Origin: Candidatus Woesearchaeota archaeon
GTDB taxonomy: Archaea > Nanobdellota > Nanobdellia > Woesearchaeales > GCA-2686295
DNA length: 64,000 bases
Reading direction: 5' to 3'
Assembly (NCBI GenBank): GCA_013202845.1
Contig: JABMPT010000005.1
Location: forward strand, 1-64,000
Shown here: one piece after another, positions 7,864-16,937 of the stretch
How the letters are laid out: every line of letters starts with the position of its first letter
How positions within the stretch are numbered: the stretch's first letter is position 1
Notes under the pieces: generated by a model
Told to the model about the DNA's origin: nothing
What the model saw: the letters and a program-made list of their open reading frames with translations, nothing else
Database searches by the model: none
Program-made: the position numbers and the translations under genes

Positions 7864-8922
7864 ATGAAGTCCATCCTTTCACTTCCAGATTATGTGAGGA
7901 GACTTCCTGAAAAAAAGAGGGAGTTGTTCTTAAGATTATATTATGTTAATGAAGATACTGGTTATCTGAAAGTCCCTAAGGAAATGAAGAAATGGGTTAT
8001 TTCTCGTTTTGGATCTGTAAAAGCTGTCGAGAAGCAAAAAGTTGTCAGGGTTGACAACAATATAACTTGTGAGTCTGCTTTGTTTAATGAACTGAGAGCT
8101 ATGAGACCTATAGAGTCTAACAACAATGGAAACACTCAGAAATTCATAAAAGAAAAGAAAGGAGGGAATTTTTGCAAGCCAAATACTAATACTGCAAGAG
8201 ATGTTTTTGGCAGAGTAAAGGGAAAAAACTCTACAACAGGAAGCAATATTGCAAAATATGATTCTCTTCATGGTTTGGTTATATTCAAAGAACATAATCC
8301 TCTGAAGTTCAAGCTCAAAGATGTTAAGAATTACTTGGAAACAGCTGAGAAATGGATAAAGAAAGGATATAAGAAACATCCTGAAAGAAAATACCCTTAT
8401 ATTATGTGGAACTGTCTTTGGAAAGCAGGGGCTAGCATTGTTCATGGCCATATGCAGATGGTTTTGGCAAAGGACAAGCATTATGGTACAATCGAGAAAC
8501 TCAGACGGTTTGCAGAAGGATACAAAGATGTTTTCAACTCAGATTATTATGATGACATCTATAATTCTCACAAAGCTGTTGGTCTTGGTTTTGAAAAGAA
8601 AAGCAATAAAATAATTGCTCATCTGACACCTGCAAAAGAGAAAGAGGTCATAATCTTCTCTAAAAACCTGAAAAACTGCTCAGAAGCTCTTTATCGAGCT
8701 CTAAAAGCATATCTTGCTATGGGCGTTGAGAGTTTTAATGTCGGCATATATCTTCAACCATTAGATAATTATTGGAAGATGCCAGTGATTGCAAGATTAG
8801 TGGACAGAGGAAGCCTTTCAAACAACACAACAGATATTGGTGGTATGGAAATGTTTGCGGGTTCAATGGTTGTAGCTTCAGATCCATACAAGGTTATCGA
8901 AAAAGTGAAGAAAGAATTCTGA
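7864..8922 (+). CDS. GalT-like HIT-superfamily nucleotidylyltransferase
   Basis: 352 residues. The central HGHMQ within ASIVHGHMQMVLA is the HIT-type His triad in the position of HPHxQ in galactose-1-phosphate uridylyltransferase. Upstream NTARDVFGRVKG and SLHGLVIFKEHNPL, and downstream FNVGIYLQPL, follow the GalT two-domain layout. The usual Pro in HPH is Gly, so the family fits but the substrate may differ. Predicted reaction: transfer of a nucleotidyl group to or from a sugar 1-phosphate via a His intermediate. GAGG lies 10 nt before the ATG. It converges on the APH-type kinase gene with a 29-nt tail overlap. Confidence 0.72.
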   Translation: MKSILSLPDYVRRLPEKKRELFLRLYYVNEDTGYLKVPKEMKKWVISRFGSVKAVEKQKVVRVDNNITCESALFNELRAMRPIESNNNGNTQKFIKEKKGGNFCKPNTNTARDVFGRVKGKNSTTGSNIAKYDSLHGLVIFKEHNPLKFKLKDVKNYLETAEKWIKKGYKKHPERKYPYIMWNCLWKAGASIVHGHMQMVLAKDKHYGTIEKLRRFAEGYKDVFNSDYYDDIYNSHKAVGLGFEKKSNKIIAHLTPAKEKEVIIFSKNLKNCSEALYRALKAYLAMGVESFNVGIYLQPLDNYWKMPVIARLVDRGSLSNNTTDIGGMEMFAGSMVVASDPYKVIEKVKKEF

Positions 8923-9871
8923 ACCAGAAATAATATTTTTTTTGATATTTCCCAAACTTCTTCTTGTTCATCTTCTTTACAGCTGGAACAAAGAAGCTTC
9001 TTCCCCATAAAAAATATTCTTTTGTTATAAGTCCTGTAGCACAGACATAGTAATCAGTGAATTCATGACTTAGATAAGCAAATTTTACTGCTTTATACAG
9101 ATTTTTTCTTTCCTCTATTGTTAAAGGTCTAAATTTCTCATAGTGCTTTATGAATTTGAAAGTTTTTCTTAGGTTAAGTCCCTTTGAACTTGTGCAAGTC
9201 CAAATAATACTTATACACATATCAAGTATGAATGGTCCTTTCTGACAATTGTCAAAGTCCACGACCCCTGACAGATTTCCTTTATGGACTAATATATTGT
9301 CTCTTTTAACATCACAATGAATAGCTCCTGAAGGAAGGTTTGATGGTAACTTGTTTAATAGAGTTTGTTCTTTCAACCAAGTTGCTTCTGATGCATAACC
9401 AATATTTTTAGCAATGGTTTTTTCAAACTCTTCAGCTCTTTTCTCTGAGTAAGTATACCATGCAAATCTGTTAGTATTATTCTCAAATGAAGATATTCTA
9501 TTGTGGAGTTTTGCTAAGAAATAAGCCATTTGCTTAAATAATCTAGAAGTTATCTTTATAGGAGTTCTTCCTTTTAGCAAAGGATATACACTGTAATAAT
9601 GTCCTTTGTAAGTGTTGATATAGTTTCCTTTAGAATCTTTCATGAAATGAGGAACCGGGAATCCTTTCAAGTGACTCAACATCTCTGCTTCAAATATCTT
9701 ATCTTTTTTTGTTTTGATCTTCTTGCTTACCCTAAGCATGTACGAGCCTTTATCAGTTTTTACAACATGGTTGTAGTTCATGAATCCTTGTTTGATTCGC
9801 TCAAAAGAAACAACCATGCCAAGAGAATATTTATCTGCTAATTTTTGCACTTGAGATTTGTTAAGTTTCAT
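8894..9871 (-). CDS. APH-fold small-molecule kinase (homoserine kinase II-like)
   Basis: About 325 residues from the ATG at 9871; the track's TTG at 9880 is possible. The start region resembles ThrB-II/CotS kinases. The catalytic loop AIHCDVKRDNILV (Brenner-type HxDxxxxN) and the metal motif GVVDFDNC mark aminoglycoside-phosphotransferase fold kinases, which phosphorylate homoserine, choline, sugars or drugs. It starts right after the IMPase-like gene, so both are one leftward unit. Beside a GalT-like gene, an anomeric sugar kinase role (as for NahK) is conceivable. The substrate is not readable. Confidence 0.75.
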   Translation of the reverse strand: MKLNKSQVQKLADKYSLGMVVSFERIKQGFMNYNHVVKTDKGSYMLRVSKKIKTKKDKIFEAEMLSHLKGFPVPHFMKDSKGNYINTYKGHYYSVYPLLKGRTPIKITSRLFKQMAYFLAKLHNRISSFENNTNRFAWYTYSEKRAEEFEKTIAKNIGYASEATWLKEQTLLNKLPSNLPSGAIHCDVKRDNILVHKGNLSGVVDFDNCQKGPFILDMCISIIWTCTSSKGLNLRKTFKFIKHYEKFRPLTIEERKNLYKAVKFAYLSHEFTDYYVCATGLITKEYFLWGRSFFVPAVKKMNKKKFGKYQKKYYFWFRILSSLFR

Positions 9872-9872
9872 T

Positions 9873-10886
9873 TTAACCAAGTCTTGTTTCTAGAGAAGCA
9901 ATAACTTCATCAACTAACCAGGGATTTCCTGTAACAATTGCATATGGTTCTTTGAAATCCTCACTATTTGGATTATCTATTTTGAATCTTGAATGAGAAT
10001 ATCCACCTATTTCTAGCTTGCCATCTTGTTCTTGTATCATCATTGATTTCCCACCAACCTCACTTATCAACAATGACGGTAGGTCCCATAGATAAATCTG
10101 ATTATGCATATATACATCGGTCCTAAATGGAGAATTGGTTTGCTCAGAAAAAGTAGGTGCCATACATTCATATATTGAGGATGTAAAACCAAAAGTTCTT
10201 TCAATCTCAAAACCATTAAATGCCTCTATTACTTGGGCATATCTTTCCAGATAAGATTCTTTTAATACTGATTTTACAAATCCAAATCCCGCAACACTTT
10301 CGGATACAGGTTTTTTCTTTAGAGTTGATAAAGGAAGTAACATTCCACTATTTGTTTGATAAAAAGTACCAAAATCCTTGACAGCAAACACTGTCTCTTC
10401 AAATTCAGGTGCATATGCAACTTCAACCTGCGGTTCATTATCAACGACATAGCTCAAAAATACGCAGTATTTATTGAAGCTTCCAGGGATTATTTTCATA
10501 CCAAGTTCTTTTATATCAGCTTTTGCTTGAGGATTTTTTATGGCTGATTGAAGTTTTCCACTGAATATGCCTGTTCCATCCAGCGGATCTGTTATATAGA
10601 ATCTATTAGGATTATTTATTACTCTACCATCTTCCTCTCCTATTTGAGATGCTTCAGGGTCAAACTCATTCACTTGTGAAAAGATATGTTTTTCAGATGC
10701 AAAATCTGCATCTGTTACCCAATCTACTTTTGAACCATCATCCTTCAGACTCACTTCTCCTTCTGATAAAACACCTGGTCTATAACTTTTTAGAATTTCT
10801 CCTGCTCGTCTTGCAGTTTGAATCATAAAGGTCAATCTTTTCCCTTGTTCTGAATTTAGATCTAAAGAGTTATTTTGGTCTGACAT
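9873..10886 (-). CDS. Inositol monophosphatase-family phosphatase
   Basis: 337 residues, longer than the usual 260. Motifs of the Li-sensitive phosphatase family: DWVTDADFASE (about 55-65), IGEED (about 98), the metal-binding DPLDGTGIF (about 115-123), and WDLPSLLISEVGG near 270. Members dephosphorylate inositol phosphate, fructose-1,6-bisphosphate, PAP or NADP. No feature decides among them. TATA box CTTTAAATATTC 26 nt before the ATG implies a leaderless mRNA. Followed immediately by the APH-fold kinase. Confidence 0.82.
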   Translation of the reverse strand: MSDQNNSLDLNSEQGKRLTFMIQTARRAGEILKSYRPGVLSEGEVSLKDDGSKVDWVTDADFASEKHIFSQVNEFDPEASQIGEEDGRVINNPNRFYITDPLDGTGIFSGKLQSAIKNPQAKADIKELGMKIIPGSFNKYCVFLSYVVDNEPQVEVAYAPEFEETVFAVKDFGTFYQTNSGMLLPLSTLKKKPVSESVAGFGFVKSVLKESYLERYAQVIEAFNGFEIERTFGFTSSIYECMAPTFSEQTNSPFRTDVYMHNQIYLWDLPSLLISEVGGKSMMIQEQDGKLEIGGYSHSRFKIDNPNSEDFKEPYAIVTGNPWLVDEVIASLETRLG

Positions 10887-10948
10887 ATAGAGAAGGTTTA
10901 AAGAAGAATATTTAAAGTTTTCGTTAATTAACTACTATTTAGTAACAA

Positions 10949-12733
10949 CTACTTATCAAAAGCTTTATTATGCGCTTTTATATAGTTTTCCACAAAGTTT
11001 CTCCAGTCAGCATGATTAGCAAGCGTTTTAGCGACTACTTTGTTCTTGACCCTGTCTTCATGTGATAAGCTTGCAAAATCATACATCATCTTGTACATGT
11101 CATTAACAACCTGCTCCTTTGTTCTGTTGAATCTCTTCAAGACATAAATTCCTCTTATTTTGTCTTTTGGATTGGATATCTTTGTTTCTATGAACCTGCC
11201 AAATCCTGCTAAGTCAGTTGTCAATGATGCTACTCCCATGGCAGCTGTTTCTAATGGAGTATAACCCCATGGCTCGTAGTAGCTTGGGAATAATCCTAAG
11301 TGACTTCCTGCAATTGCATCATAGTATGGTAAATTAATCAGACTGTCATTCCCATCTAAATAGACAGGATAAATTATTGCTTTTACATGATCTTCTTCCC
11401 GGTTCTCAAGACCTGCTTCTCTCAATCCTCTCAACATCGGATCATTTTGTTCATCTGGAATATTATGCGTTAAAACTAATGGATTGCCATGACGCTTGAA
11501 TTGTATAAGATCCTTTTCCAAATCTTTCAGAAATGTTTTTGTGAACATACTCCTGACTGACGGAGTCTTTGATGAGACAATGTCCATCACTATTTTCTTC
11601 AATATATCTTGTGAATGCCACTGAACATAATTCTTTATATGCCTGTAATAATTTTTGTTCTCCAAAACTTCCACTTTTGCACCATGGGTTTCCATAGGTA
11701 TCCAAAAAAAGGCAGATATTGTCCTTTTGGATTTCTCCTTCTTCAACTTAGTATTTAATTTTCCAAGAGCTTTTATCATTACATCCACACCCTTGTTCTT
11801 GAACTCATATCTTCCAACTATGAAGAATATTAAATTATGTTCAAGCTGAATATTATAGTATGGGAAAAAATGAGTTGTTAAGAACTCTCTAATCTTCTCT
11901 CTTGTTAAAAGATGCTTCATAGAAGTCTCTTCTATTGTAGGAAATTTCCTCATTGTCAAGCCATTGTTCAGTATGACTTCTGGTTTCCTTCCTAGCAATT
12001 TCTCTGCTTCGATGGCTGTTGTTTCAGAAACAGTTGTGAAGATGTCTGCTTCCTGAGCAGAAGCTCTCTCTGTCAGAAATTTATCCTGAACCTTATAGTG
12101 ATATGCGCTCTCTTCAGGATTAATTGTTTCAAACATATTGTACAAATCTTCTCCTGAGCCGGCAATGGTTCTTCCAAGCATTGTTGCATGAGTCGTGAAT
12201 ACTGTTTTAACAGCTGAGCCGCATTTTTTCAGGTAAAATATTGAGAATCCTGACAGCCACTCATGGAAATGACCAACTATCTTTTTGTCAGGTAATCTGC
12301 TCTCAATCGCACATAAGAGCATTCCAACAGCCCAAGACCACACCATTGGTTCTTCAAACTCCCAATTAGAATTGTAAGAATCTATCTTGTGAGTTTCCCA
12401 AAGCTCTTTTTTTATATTATCTTTTTCTGCTATCAAGGAATTGAAATCGATCAGTATTGTGTTTGGAGAGCCGTCAACATCCCATGTACCATAATAGCAG
12501 CTTATTCCCTGCTTTTTTACGTCCCAAAAGGCCTTTTTCAACTGTTCTGGAGGCTCTTTCTGATTAAGCTCAATCATTGTCTTCTTAGGGAAATAAGGGC
12601 CTATAAGGAAGTAATTCTTGTAGAATTCTTTCATGATGTAAGCCTTACTCTTTACAACTGTGTAAATACCTCCTACCTTGTTGCAAACCTCCCATGAGGC
12701 TTCAAACAAATAATCTGTTTTTGACTTAATCAT
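10949..12733 (-). CDS. GT3-type glycogen synthase
   Basis: 594 residues. The N-terminus LFEASWEVCNKVGGIYTVV is the nucleotide-sugar loop of eukaryote-type GYS, and LFPSYYEPWGYTPLETAAMG (about 510-530) is the matching C-terminal Glu-containing motif; ETHGAKVEVLEN also follows GYS. This is CAZy family GT3 and not the bacterial GlgA (GT5). It should add glucose from UDP-glucose to the end of an alpha-1,4-glucan. The phosphorylated N- and C-terminal tails of animal GYS are absent. It starts 1 nt after the tail-anchored small protein and is the last gene of the glucan operon. Confidence 0.9.
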   Translation of the reverse strand: MIKSKTDYLFEASWEVCNKVGGIYTVVKSKAYIMKEFYKNYFLIGPYFPKKTMIELNQKEPPEQLKKAFWDVKKQGISCYYGTWDVDGSPNTILIDFNSLIAEKDNIKKELWETHKIDSYNSNWEFEEPMVWSWAVGMLLCAIESRLPDKKIVGHFHEWLSGFSIFYLKKCGSAVKTVFTTHATMLGRTIAGSGEDLYNMFETINPEESAYHYKVQDKFLTERASAQEADIFTTVSETTAIEAEKLLGRKPEVILNNGLTMRKFPTIEETSMKHLLTREKIREFLTTHFFPYYNIQLEHNLIFFIVGRYEFKNKGVDVMIKALGKLNTKLKKEKSKRTISAFFWIPMETHGAKVEVLENKNYYRHIKNYVQWHSQDILKKIVMDIVSSKTPSVRSMFTKTFLKDLEKDLIQFKRHGNPLVLTHNIPDEQNDPMLRGLREAGLENREEDHVKAIIYPVYLDGNDSLINLPYYDAIAGSHLGLFPSYYEPWGYTPLETAAMGVASLTTDLAGFGRFIETKISNPKDKIRGIYVLKRFNRTKEQVVNDMYKMMYDFASLSHEDRVKNKVVAKTLANHADWRNFVENYIKAHNKAFDK

Positions 12734-12734
12734 T

Positions 12735-13094
12735 TTAAAACAATTGACTCATTATTATACCTATTATTATTCCAAATATCATTCCGTATATGAATTCTTT
12801 TGCAATGAACCTCTTGAACTCATCAACTCCTTGAATATTTTCTTCTCTGTCTTTGATCATTTCATCGTTTACAAGTTTAACCATATCATCTTTTGAAGTG
12901 ACTTTCTCCATCCTGTCTGCTAAGTAATCTCTGTGAAGTATGTCTCTAACCCAGTTTGCAAAATCATTCTGCCCACTAACATGGTGGTTGAACTCTTTTT
13001 CTGGCATCTCAGCTATCAAATCTCTTAAATCAGACAGATTCTCAGCCTTCTTTCCATTGACTGCAAAGAAGTGCTTATGTTCAGGTAATTTCAT
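12735..13094 (-). CDS. Small tail-anchored protein with NDFANW motif (DUF5752-like)
   Basis: 119 residues: a soluble domain (about 5-70) with HHVSGQNDFANWVRDILHRDYLADRME, and a C-terminal hydrophobic helix (about 97-118, FIYGMIFGIIIGIIMSQLF). The same soluble domain ends the 498-residue surface protein at 25868. From memory it resembles DUF5752-type proteins found near glycogen genes; I could not search. GAGG lies 6 nt before the ATG. Lying between GH57 and GT3 genes, it may tether the glucan enzymes to the membrane or regulate them (inference). Confidence 0.7.
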   Translation of the reverse strand: MKLPEHKHFFAVNGKKAENLSDLRDLIAEMPEKEFNHHVSGQNDFANWVRDILHRDYLADRMEKVTSKDDMVKLVNDEMIKDREENIQGVDEFKRFIAKEFIYGMIFGIIIGIIMSQLF

Positions 13095-13109
13095 ACTTCA
13101 CCTCTCTTT

Positions 13110-14339
13110 TTATTTTAGTATCTGGCTTGGCGTCTCTGTTATTGGAACTTTTATAGGTTCAAATTCAGTGTTTTTGCTTTTTATCCTGTGTACTATATCA
13201 TTAAGTATATTTATGAAAGTTATGAATGCCTCATAAGGGGAGTCATATGGATTAAAGTATTTATGTACATCCCCATCATTGAACCATTTCGTGCACATGT
13301 AGTAGAAATGGTCAGAGATTGTCAGTTTTCTCCAATCCTCTAATAGTTTAGGATCTTTTAGCTCTTTGATGCTTTTCTCAATCTTGTACAACTCCTCTAT
13401 TGCAGACACCTGCATCTTGTTGCCAAGCCACGCACTCAAGTCCCTTTCAACATCAGCCCATGAGACAAAGCTGTGGATATCTAGTTCATCCTTTGGCTCA
13501 TGCTTAAGTAGCTGGGAAGGCGTTACAAACTCAACACCATTGTTTATTAAATCTTCAGGAAGTTTTTCAAGGAATTTAAAGATGCCTGTGTCCTCCCATT
13601 GATGCTCTCCAAAGGTTTCATAATCCATGAAGAGGTTTATTGTCTCACCAGGACTTTCAGTTACCCAACGAACAAATTTCTCAACTGTCAAAGGATGGTC
13701 TTTCCAGCTGCGTTGGCTGAACCTGAACGCGATATCATCACTTAACTTGTAATTTTTCAGCAATAATTTCATCTTCTTGGTTGTCTTGGCTTTGTAAATG
13801 TAATTGGATGACTTCCATCCAAGGATGTGATCAGCTCCTTCAGCCAGTATTCCTTTATAGCCCATCTTCTCAACATAATTTGCCAGTTCATTATTGAATA
13901 TTAGCTCTGTATTCCTGAATATCTTTGGCTTCTGACCAAATAATTGCTTTATCTTTTTTCTGTGAAGCTTCACCTGGTCTTTAAACTCCTCCTTGGAATA
14001 GATGTATGACAAAGAGTGATAATAGGTCTCTGACAAGAACTCCACCTGTCCTGTATCTGCAAGCTGCTTGAACAGGTCCAACACTTCTGGAGCGTATTTC
14101 TCAAACTGCTCCATGGCCACACCTGTTATGCTAAAAGCTATCTTGAATTTTCCCTTATATCTGTTTATCAGCTCCAATAACAGCTTGTTTGTTGGAACAT
14201 AGCATTTCCTGGCAACCTTCTTCATTATTTCCTCATTCTTCTGATCATCAAAGTAGTTAGAATGATTTCCTATGTCAAACACTTTGTACTTTCCAAGCCT
14301 GTATGGCTGGTGAACCTGGAAATAAAGGCACATCTTCAT
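13110..14339 (-). CDS. GH57-family glycoside hydrolase (alpha-amylase type)
   Basis: 409 residues. Conserved GH57 regions: HQPYR (about 9-13), AFSITGVAMEQ, FRNTELIFNN (about 141-150, with the presumed nucleophile Glu), and FMDYETFGEHQ (about 237-247, with the acid/base Asp). No signal peptide, so it acts in the cytoplasm on alpha-glucan. GH57 includes amylases, 4-alpha-glucanotransferases and branching enzymes. This short architecture is of the alpha-amylase kind. Start overlaps the GT4 gene by ATGA, so expression is coupled. Confidence 0.87.
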   Translation of the reverse strand: MKMCLYFQVHQPYRLGKYKVFDIGNHSNYFDDQKNEEIMKKVARKCYVPTNKLLLELINRYKGKFKIAFSITGVAMEQFEKYAPEVLDLFKQLADTGQVEFLSETYYHSLSYIYSKEEFKDQVKLHRKKIKQLFGQKPKIFRNTELIFNNELANYVEKMGYKGILAEGADHILGWKSSNYIYKAKTTKKMKLLLKNYKLSDDIAFRFSQRSWKDHPLTVEKFVRWVTESPGETINLFMDYETFGEHQWEDTGIFKFLEKLPEDLINNGVEFVTPSQLLKHEPKDELDIHSFVSWADVERDLSAWLGNKMQVSAIEELYKIEKSIKELKDPKLLEDWRKLTISDHFYYMCTKWFNDGDVHKYFNPYDSPYEAFITFINILNDIVHRIKSKNTEFEPIKVPITETPSQILK

Positions 14340-15550
14340 CTTAGCAATTCCTCATATACTCTCAGACATTTCTCTGCTGGGATATCCCAATTGAACTTCT
14401 TGACTTCTATTGAACCGTGGTATTTAAGCTCGTTGTTAAGCGTCCTGTAGTGGATTAAGGCGAGAATTTTGCTGGCTATATCCTCTATATCCCAGAAGTC
14501 CACTTTCAGGACGTGATTAACAACTTCGCTAACTCCAGATTGTTTGGAGATTATGACTGGTGTGCCGGATTTCATAGCTTCTAATGGTGTTATACCAAAT
14601 GGTTCACTGATAGACGACATTACATACACTTCTGCCATGTGATAAGCCTTGTTGACATCATCACCTATTAGGAAGCCTGCAAACAGCACATTCTTTGATA
14701 TTCCAAGCTCTGCTGCTCTCTCTATCATCCTTGCCTCCATGTCTCCGCTGCCCACAAACATAAACTTTATTGTTGGATCAACATCAAAGACCCTTTTTGC
14801 AGCTTCTAAGAAATAATCCGGACCTTTCTGTATGGTTATTCTTCCCAAGAACAAGACTAGTTTATCTGTTTTCTTTATTTTGTAATCAGGAAATTCTTTG
14901 AATTCAACTGCATTATGCACCACTGTCACCTTGTCTGGCGAAACGCCGTAATGCTTTACAACCATGCCCTTGGTGTAGTTGCTCACTGCCAATATCTTGT
15001 CTGCTTTGTGAAAACCCATCCTTTCGAGATCATAAACATATTGATTGAGGTTATGCCCTCCTGTTCTGTCAAATTCTGTTGCGTGGATATGCAATACCAA
15101 TGGCTTGCCAGAAATCTCTTTCGCCTTGATCCCTGCCTGGTATGTCATCCAGTCATGGGCATGTATAATATCAAACTCTTCTGTCATAGCTACCAACTTT
15201 ACTCTTTGGCTGTATCTGTAAACCTCATCAAACAAGTCTCGGCCATATAATACTCCTGCAGCATCATCCTTTTTCATTGACAATGTCAATTCATGGTCAT
15301 AGGCCCTTGATGTCAGGTATGGCACAAGCAGACTTTCTATCTGCTTCATCTTTATTTTCTTGTGCTTGTATACCTTGTCTGCCACCAATAGGTTTACATA
15401 TTCCCCTTTTACATTTGCAGGGCCTGTCGGCATTACAAATGTAACATTAACATTATGGTGGCTTAATCCTTTTGTTAATCCATAACAGGCAGTTCCCAGC
15501 CCACCAGAATAAACTGGCGGAAACTCCCAGCCCAGCATAAGTACCCTCAT
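14336..15550 (-). CDS. GT4-family glycosyltransferase
   Basis: 404 residues, GT-B fold. N-terminal MLGWEFPPVYSGGLGTACYGL gives the Gly-rich acceptor loop; HAHDWMTYQAG is typical of glycogen-synthase-like GT4 enzymes; the C-terminal donor site SEPFGITPLEAMKSGTPVI has the EX7E motif. No membrane segment. First gene of the glucan operon, with a GAGG-type site upstream of ATG and an AT-rich shared promoter region. It may initiate or extend the glucan, alongside GT3. Confidence 0.87.
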   Translation of the reverse strand: MRVLMLGWEFPPVYSGGLGTACYGLTKGLSHHNVNVTFVMPTGPANVKGEYVNLLVADKVYKHKKIKMKQIESLLVPYLTSRAYDHELTLSMKKDDAAGVLYGRDLFDEVYRYSQRVKLVAMTEEFDIIHAHDWMTYQAGIKAKEISGKPLVLHIHATEFDRTGGHNLNQYVYDLERMGFHKADKILAVSNYTKGMVVKHYGVSPDKVTVVHNAVEFKEFPDYKIKKTDKLVLFLGRITIQKGPDYFLEAAKRVFDVDPTIKFMFVGSGDMEARMIERAAELGISKNVLFAGFLIGDDVNKAYHMAEVYVMSSISEPFGITPLEAMKSGTPVIISKQSGVSEVVNHVLKVDFWDIEDIASKILALIHYRTLNNELKYHGSIEVKKFNWDIPAEKCLRVYEELLR

Positions 15551-15719
15551 TCTCGCCTCTTTTTTCTAGTTTTGAAATTAGCTTACTTAATTAGATTACC
15601 ATTCTTTATAAAATTTATCACATAAAAACAATTAGTTAATTAAGTTATTAAGTTAAAAAATTAATTTAATAAATTATAAAATAAAAATATTTATATAAGA
15701 TACAAGCTTCTCTCTTAGC
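15551..15719. promoter_or_regulatory. Divergent promoter region between glucan operon and ArsR-like gene
   Basis: A very AT-rich spacer. Rightward TATA box TTTATATAA at 15690-15698 is 26 nt before the ArsR-like ATG (leaderless). A leftward TATA-like TTTTATAAAG at about 15603-15612 precedes the GT4 gene, which also has an AGAGG site. Between them lie repeated TTAATTAAG/TTATTAAG words that could be operator sites. Confidence 0.55.
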
Positions 15720-16394
15720 ATGAATTACGGTGAACTATTGACAGATTCTAGATGGAATATAATCAAAGAACTGTCAGAACAAGAGCAGACACCAACAGAA
15801 CTAGCAAAGAAGACAAATACAAGCTTAGCCAATATAAGCCAACAATTAAGACTTCTAGAGGCTTATAGTCTAGTAAAAAAAGAAAGAAAGATCAAAGAGA
15901 ACAAACCAGGAAAGCCAAGAACCTTATTCTCTATTGCAAAAGAAGTTATTTATCTAATTCACATATCCCCTAATAAATCTATGAGAAAGGAGCTTGAACT
16001 GAATTTTGTGCAGAAAGCTGTTATGAACCTATGGTTGAACTTGGAATCAGAAAATCTGTATTATCTCCAGAAATTCTTTATACTAAACGAGGAATTAATC
16101 AAGAAATGCCAAGCAGTAACTATAGTAAAGACAAACCATGAGCAAATAGAGCTATTAATAATCACTAAAGATGTGCATGAAGTCAGGGAGAAGTACAGCA
16201 GCCAAACAATAACCAACCTTGAGAGTAAATCAAAGAAGATAGTGTGCTGGACCCACACATTTGAAGAGATAGAGCACGGCTTAAAGAGCAAAGAAGAATA
16301 CTATGTCAATTTGACTTCAAACTTAAAAGCTTTTCTGGACAAGGAAGGAATAATGACAAAAATAGAGGCTATAAAAAATGGAAAAGATCACTAA
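15720..16394 (+). CDS. ArsR-like winged-helix transcriptional regulator
   Basis: 224 residues. N-terminal wHTH (about 1-70): RWNIIKELSEQEQTPTELAKKTNTSLANISQQLRLLEAYSLVKKER, followed by a wing with GKPRTLFSIA. The remaining 150 residues are helical with no recognised ligand site. Leaderless start. Divergent from the alpha-glucan operon, which is therefore its likeliest target (inference), and overlapping by 17 nt with the zinc-ribbon-like small gene downstream. Confidence 0.8.
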   Translation: MNYGELLTDSRWNIIKELSEQEQTPTELAKKTNTSLANISQQLRLLEAYSLVKKERKIKENKPGKPRTLFSIAKEVIYLIHISPNKSMRKELELNFVQKAVMNLWLNLESENLYYLQKFFILNEELIKKCQAVTIVKTNHEQIELLIITKDVHEVREKYSSQTITNLESKSKKIVCWTHTFEEIEHGLKSKEEYYVNLTSNLKAFLDKEGIMTKIEAIKNGKDH

Positions 16395-16644
16395 GATAAT
16401 AGAAACATTCAACTATGAAGAATTAATGGATTTGAAAAAACAGTTGAAGGAAGGAAACCTGAATTCCACTGTTGAAAAGAAATTAGAAAGATTTAAAAAT
16501 CTGAATAAAGTCTGTCCAGTATGCAATAGTCCTGTGGGGGAAGAAGGACTGACTCTGACTTTTGGTCCAAGTGACTTTAGGAAAAGAGCATTGTTTGATG
16601 GTGTTGATTGTTTGGAATACTTCCTGTATAAAATCAGAAAATGA
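16378..16644 (+). CDS. Small CXXC protein, possible zinc ribbon
   Basis: 88 residues. An N-terminal helical half (about 1-42) is followed by CPVCNSPVGEEG and, 25 residues later, a further Cys in DGVDCLEYF. Three cysteines with one CXXC may bind zinc, perhaps as a dimer. No family recognised. It overlaps the ArsR-like gene by 17 nt and the next small gene by 4 nt, so all three are one transcript. Confidence 0.6.
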   Translation: MEKITKIIETFNYEELMDLKKQLKEGNLNSTVEKKLERFKNLNKVCPVCNSPVGEEGLTLTFGPSDFRKRALFDGVDCLEYFLYKIRK

Positions 16645-16937
16645 GTCTAATAGAAATAAAAAGGATATTTGAAAAAAGAAGGTTCAACCTCATCAAGACT
16701 TTGGAAAACGGAAAAGAGGACATAGAGCTTTCAAAGCAACACCAGATCTACGGAGCGATAAAAGAGCTCGAAAACATAATGAAAACACTTGACTATTACC
16801 AAGAGACCCAGGCAGAAAACCATTTTGACTTCAGATTAAGCAACGAGCCAAACAAAACAATTCTACAGAAGATAACCCTCAAGCTAAAAAGAAATTCTGA
16901 AGAAAAAGAACAAAAGAAAGTTACAGTTAGTGAATAA
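16641..16937 (+). CDS. Small helical protein, unknown
   Basis: 98 residues, mostly charged helix with no membrane segment and no recognised domain. ATGA overlap with the preceding CXXC protein. Its end overlaps the end of a convergent small leftward ORF by 11 nt. Function unknown; its fixed position after the ArsR-like regulator suggests an accessory role. Confidence 0.55.
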   Translation: MSLIEIKRIFEKRRFNLIKTLENGKEDIELSKQHQIYGAIKELENIMKTLDYYQETQAENHFDFRLSNEPNKTILQKITLKLKRNSEEKEQKKVTVSE

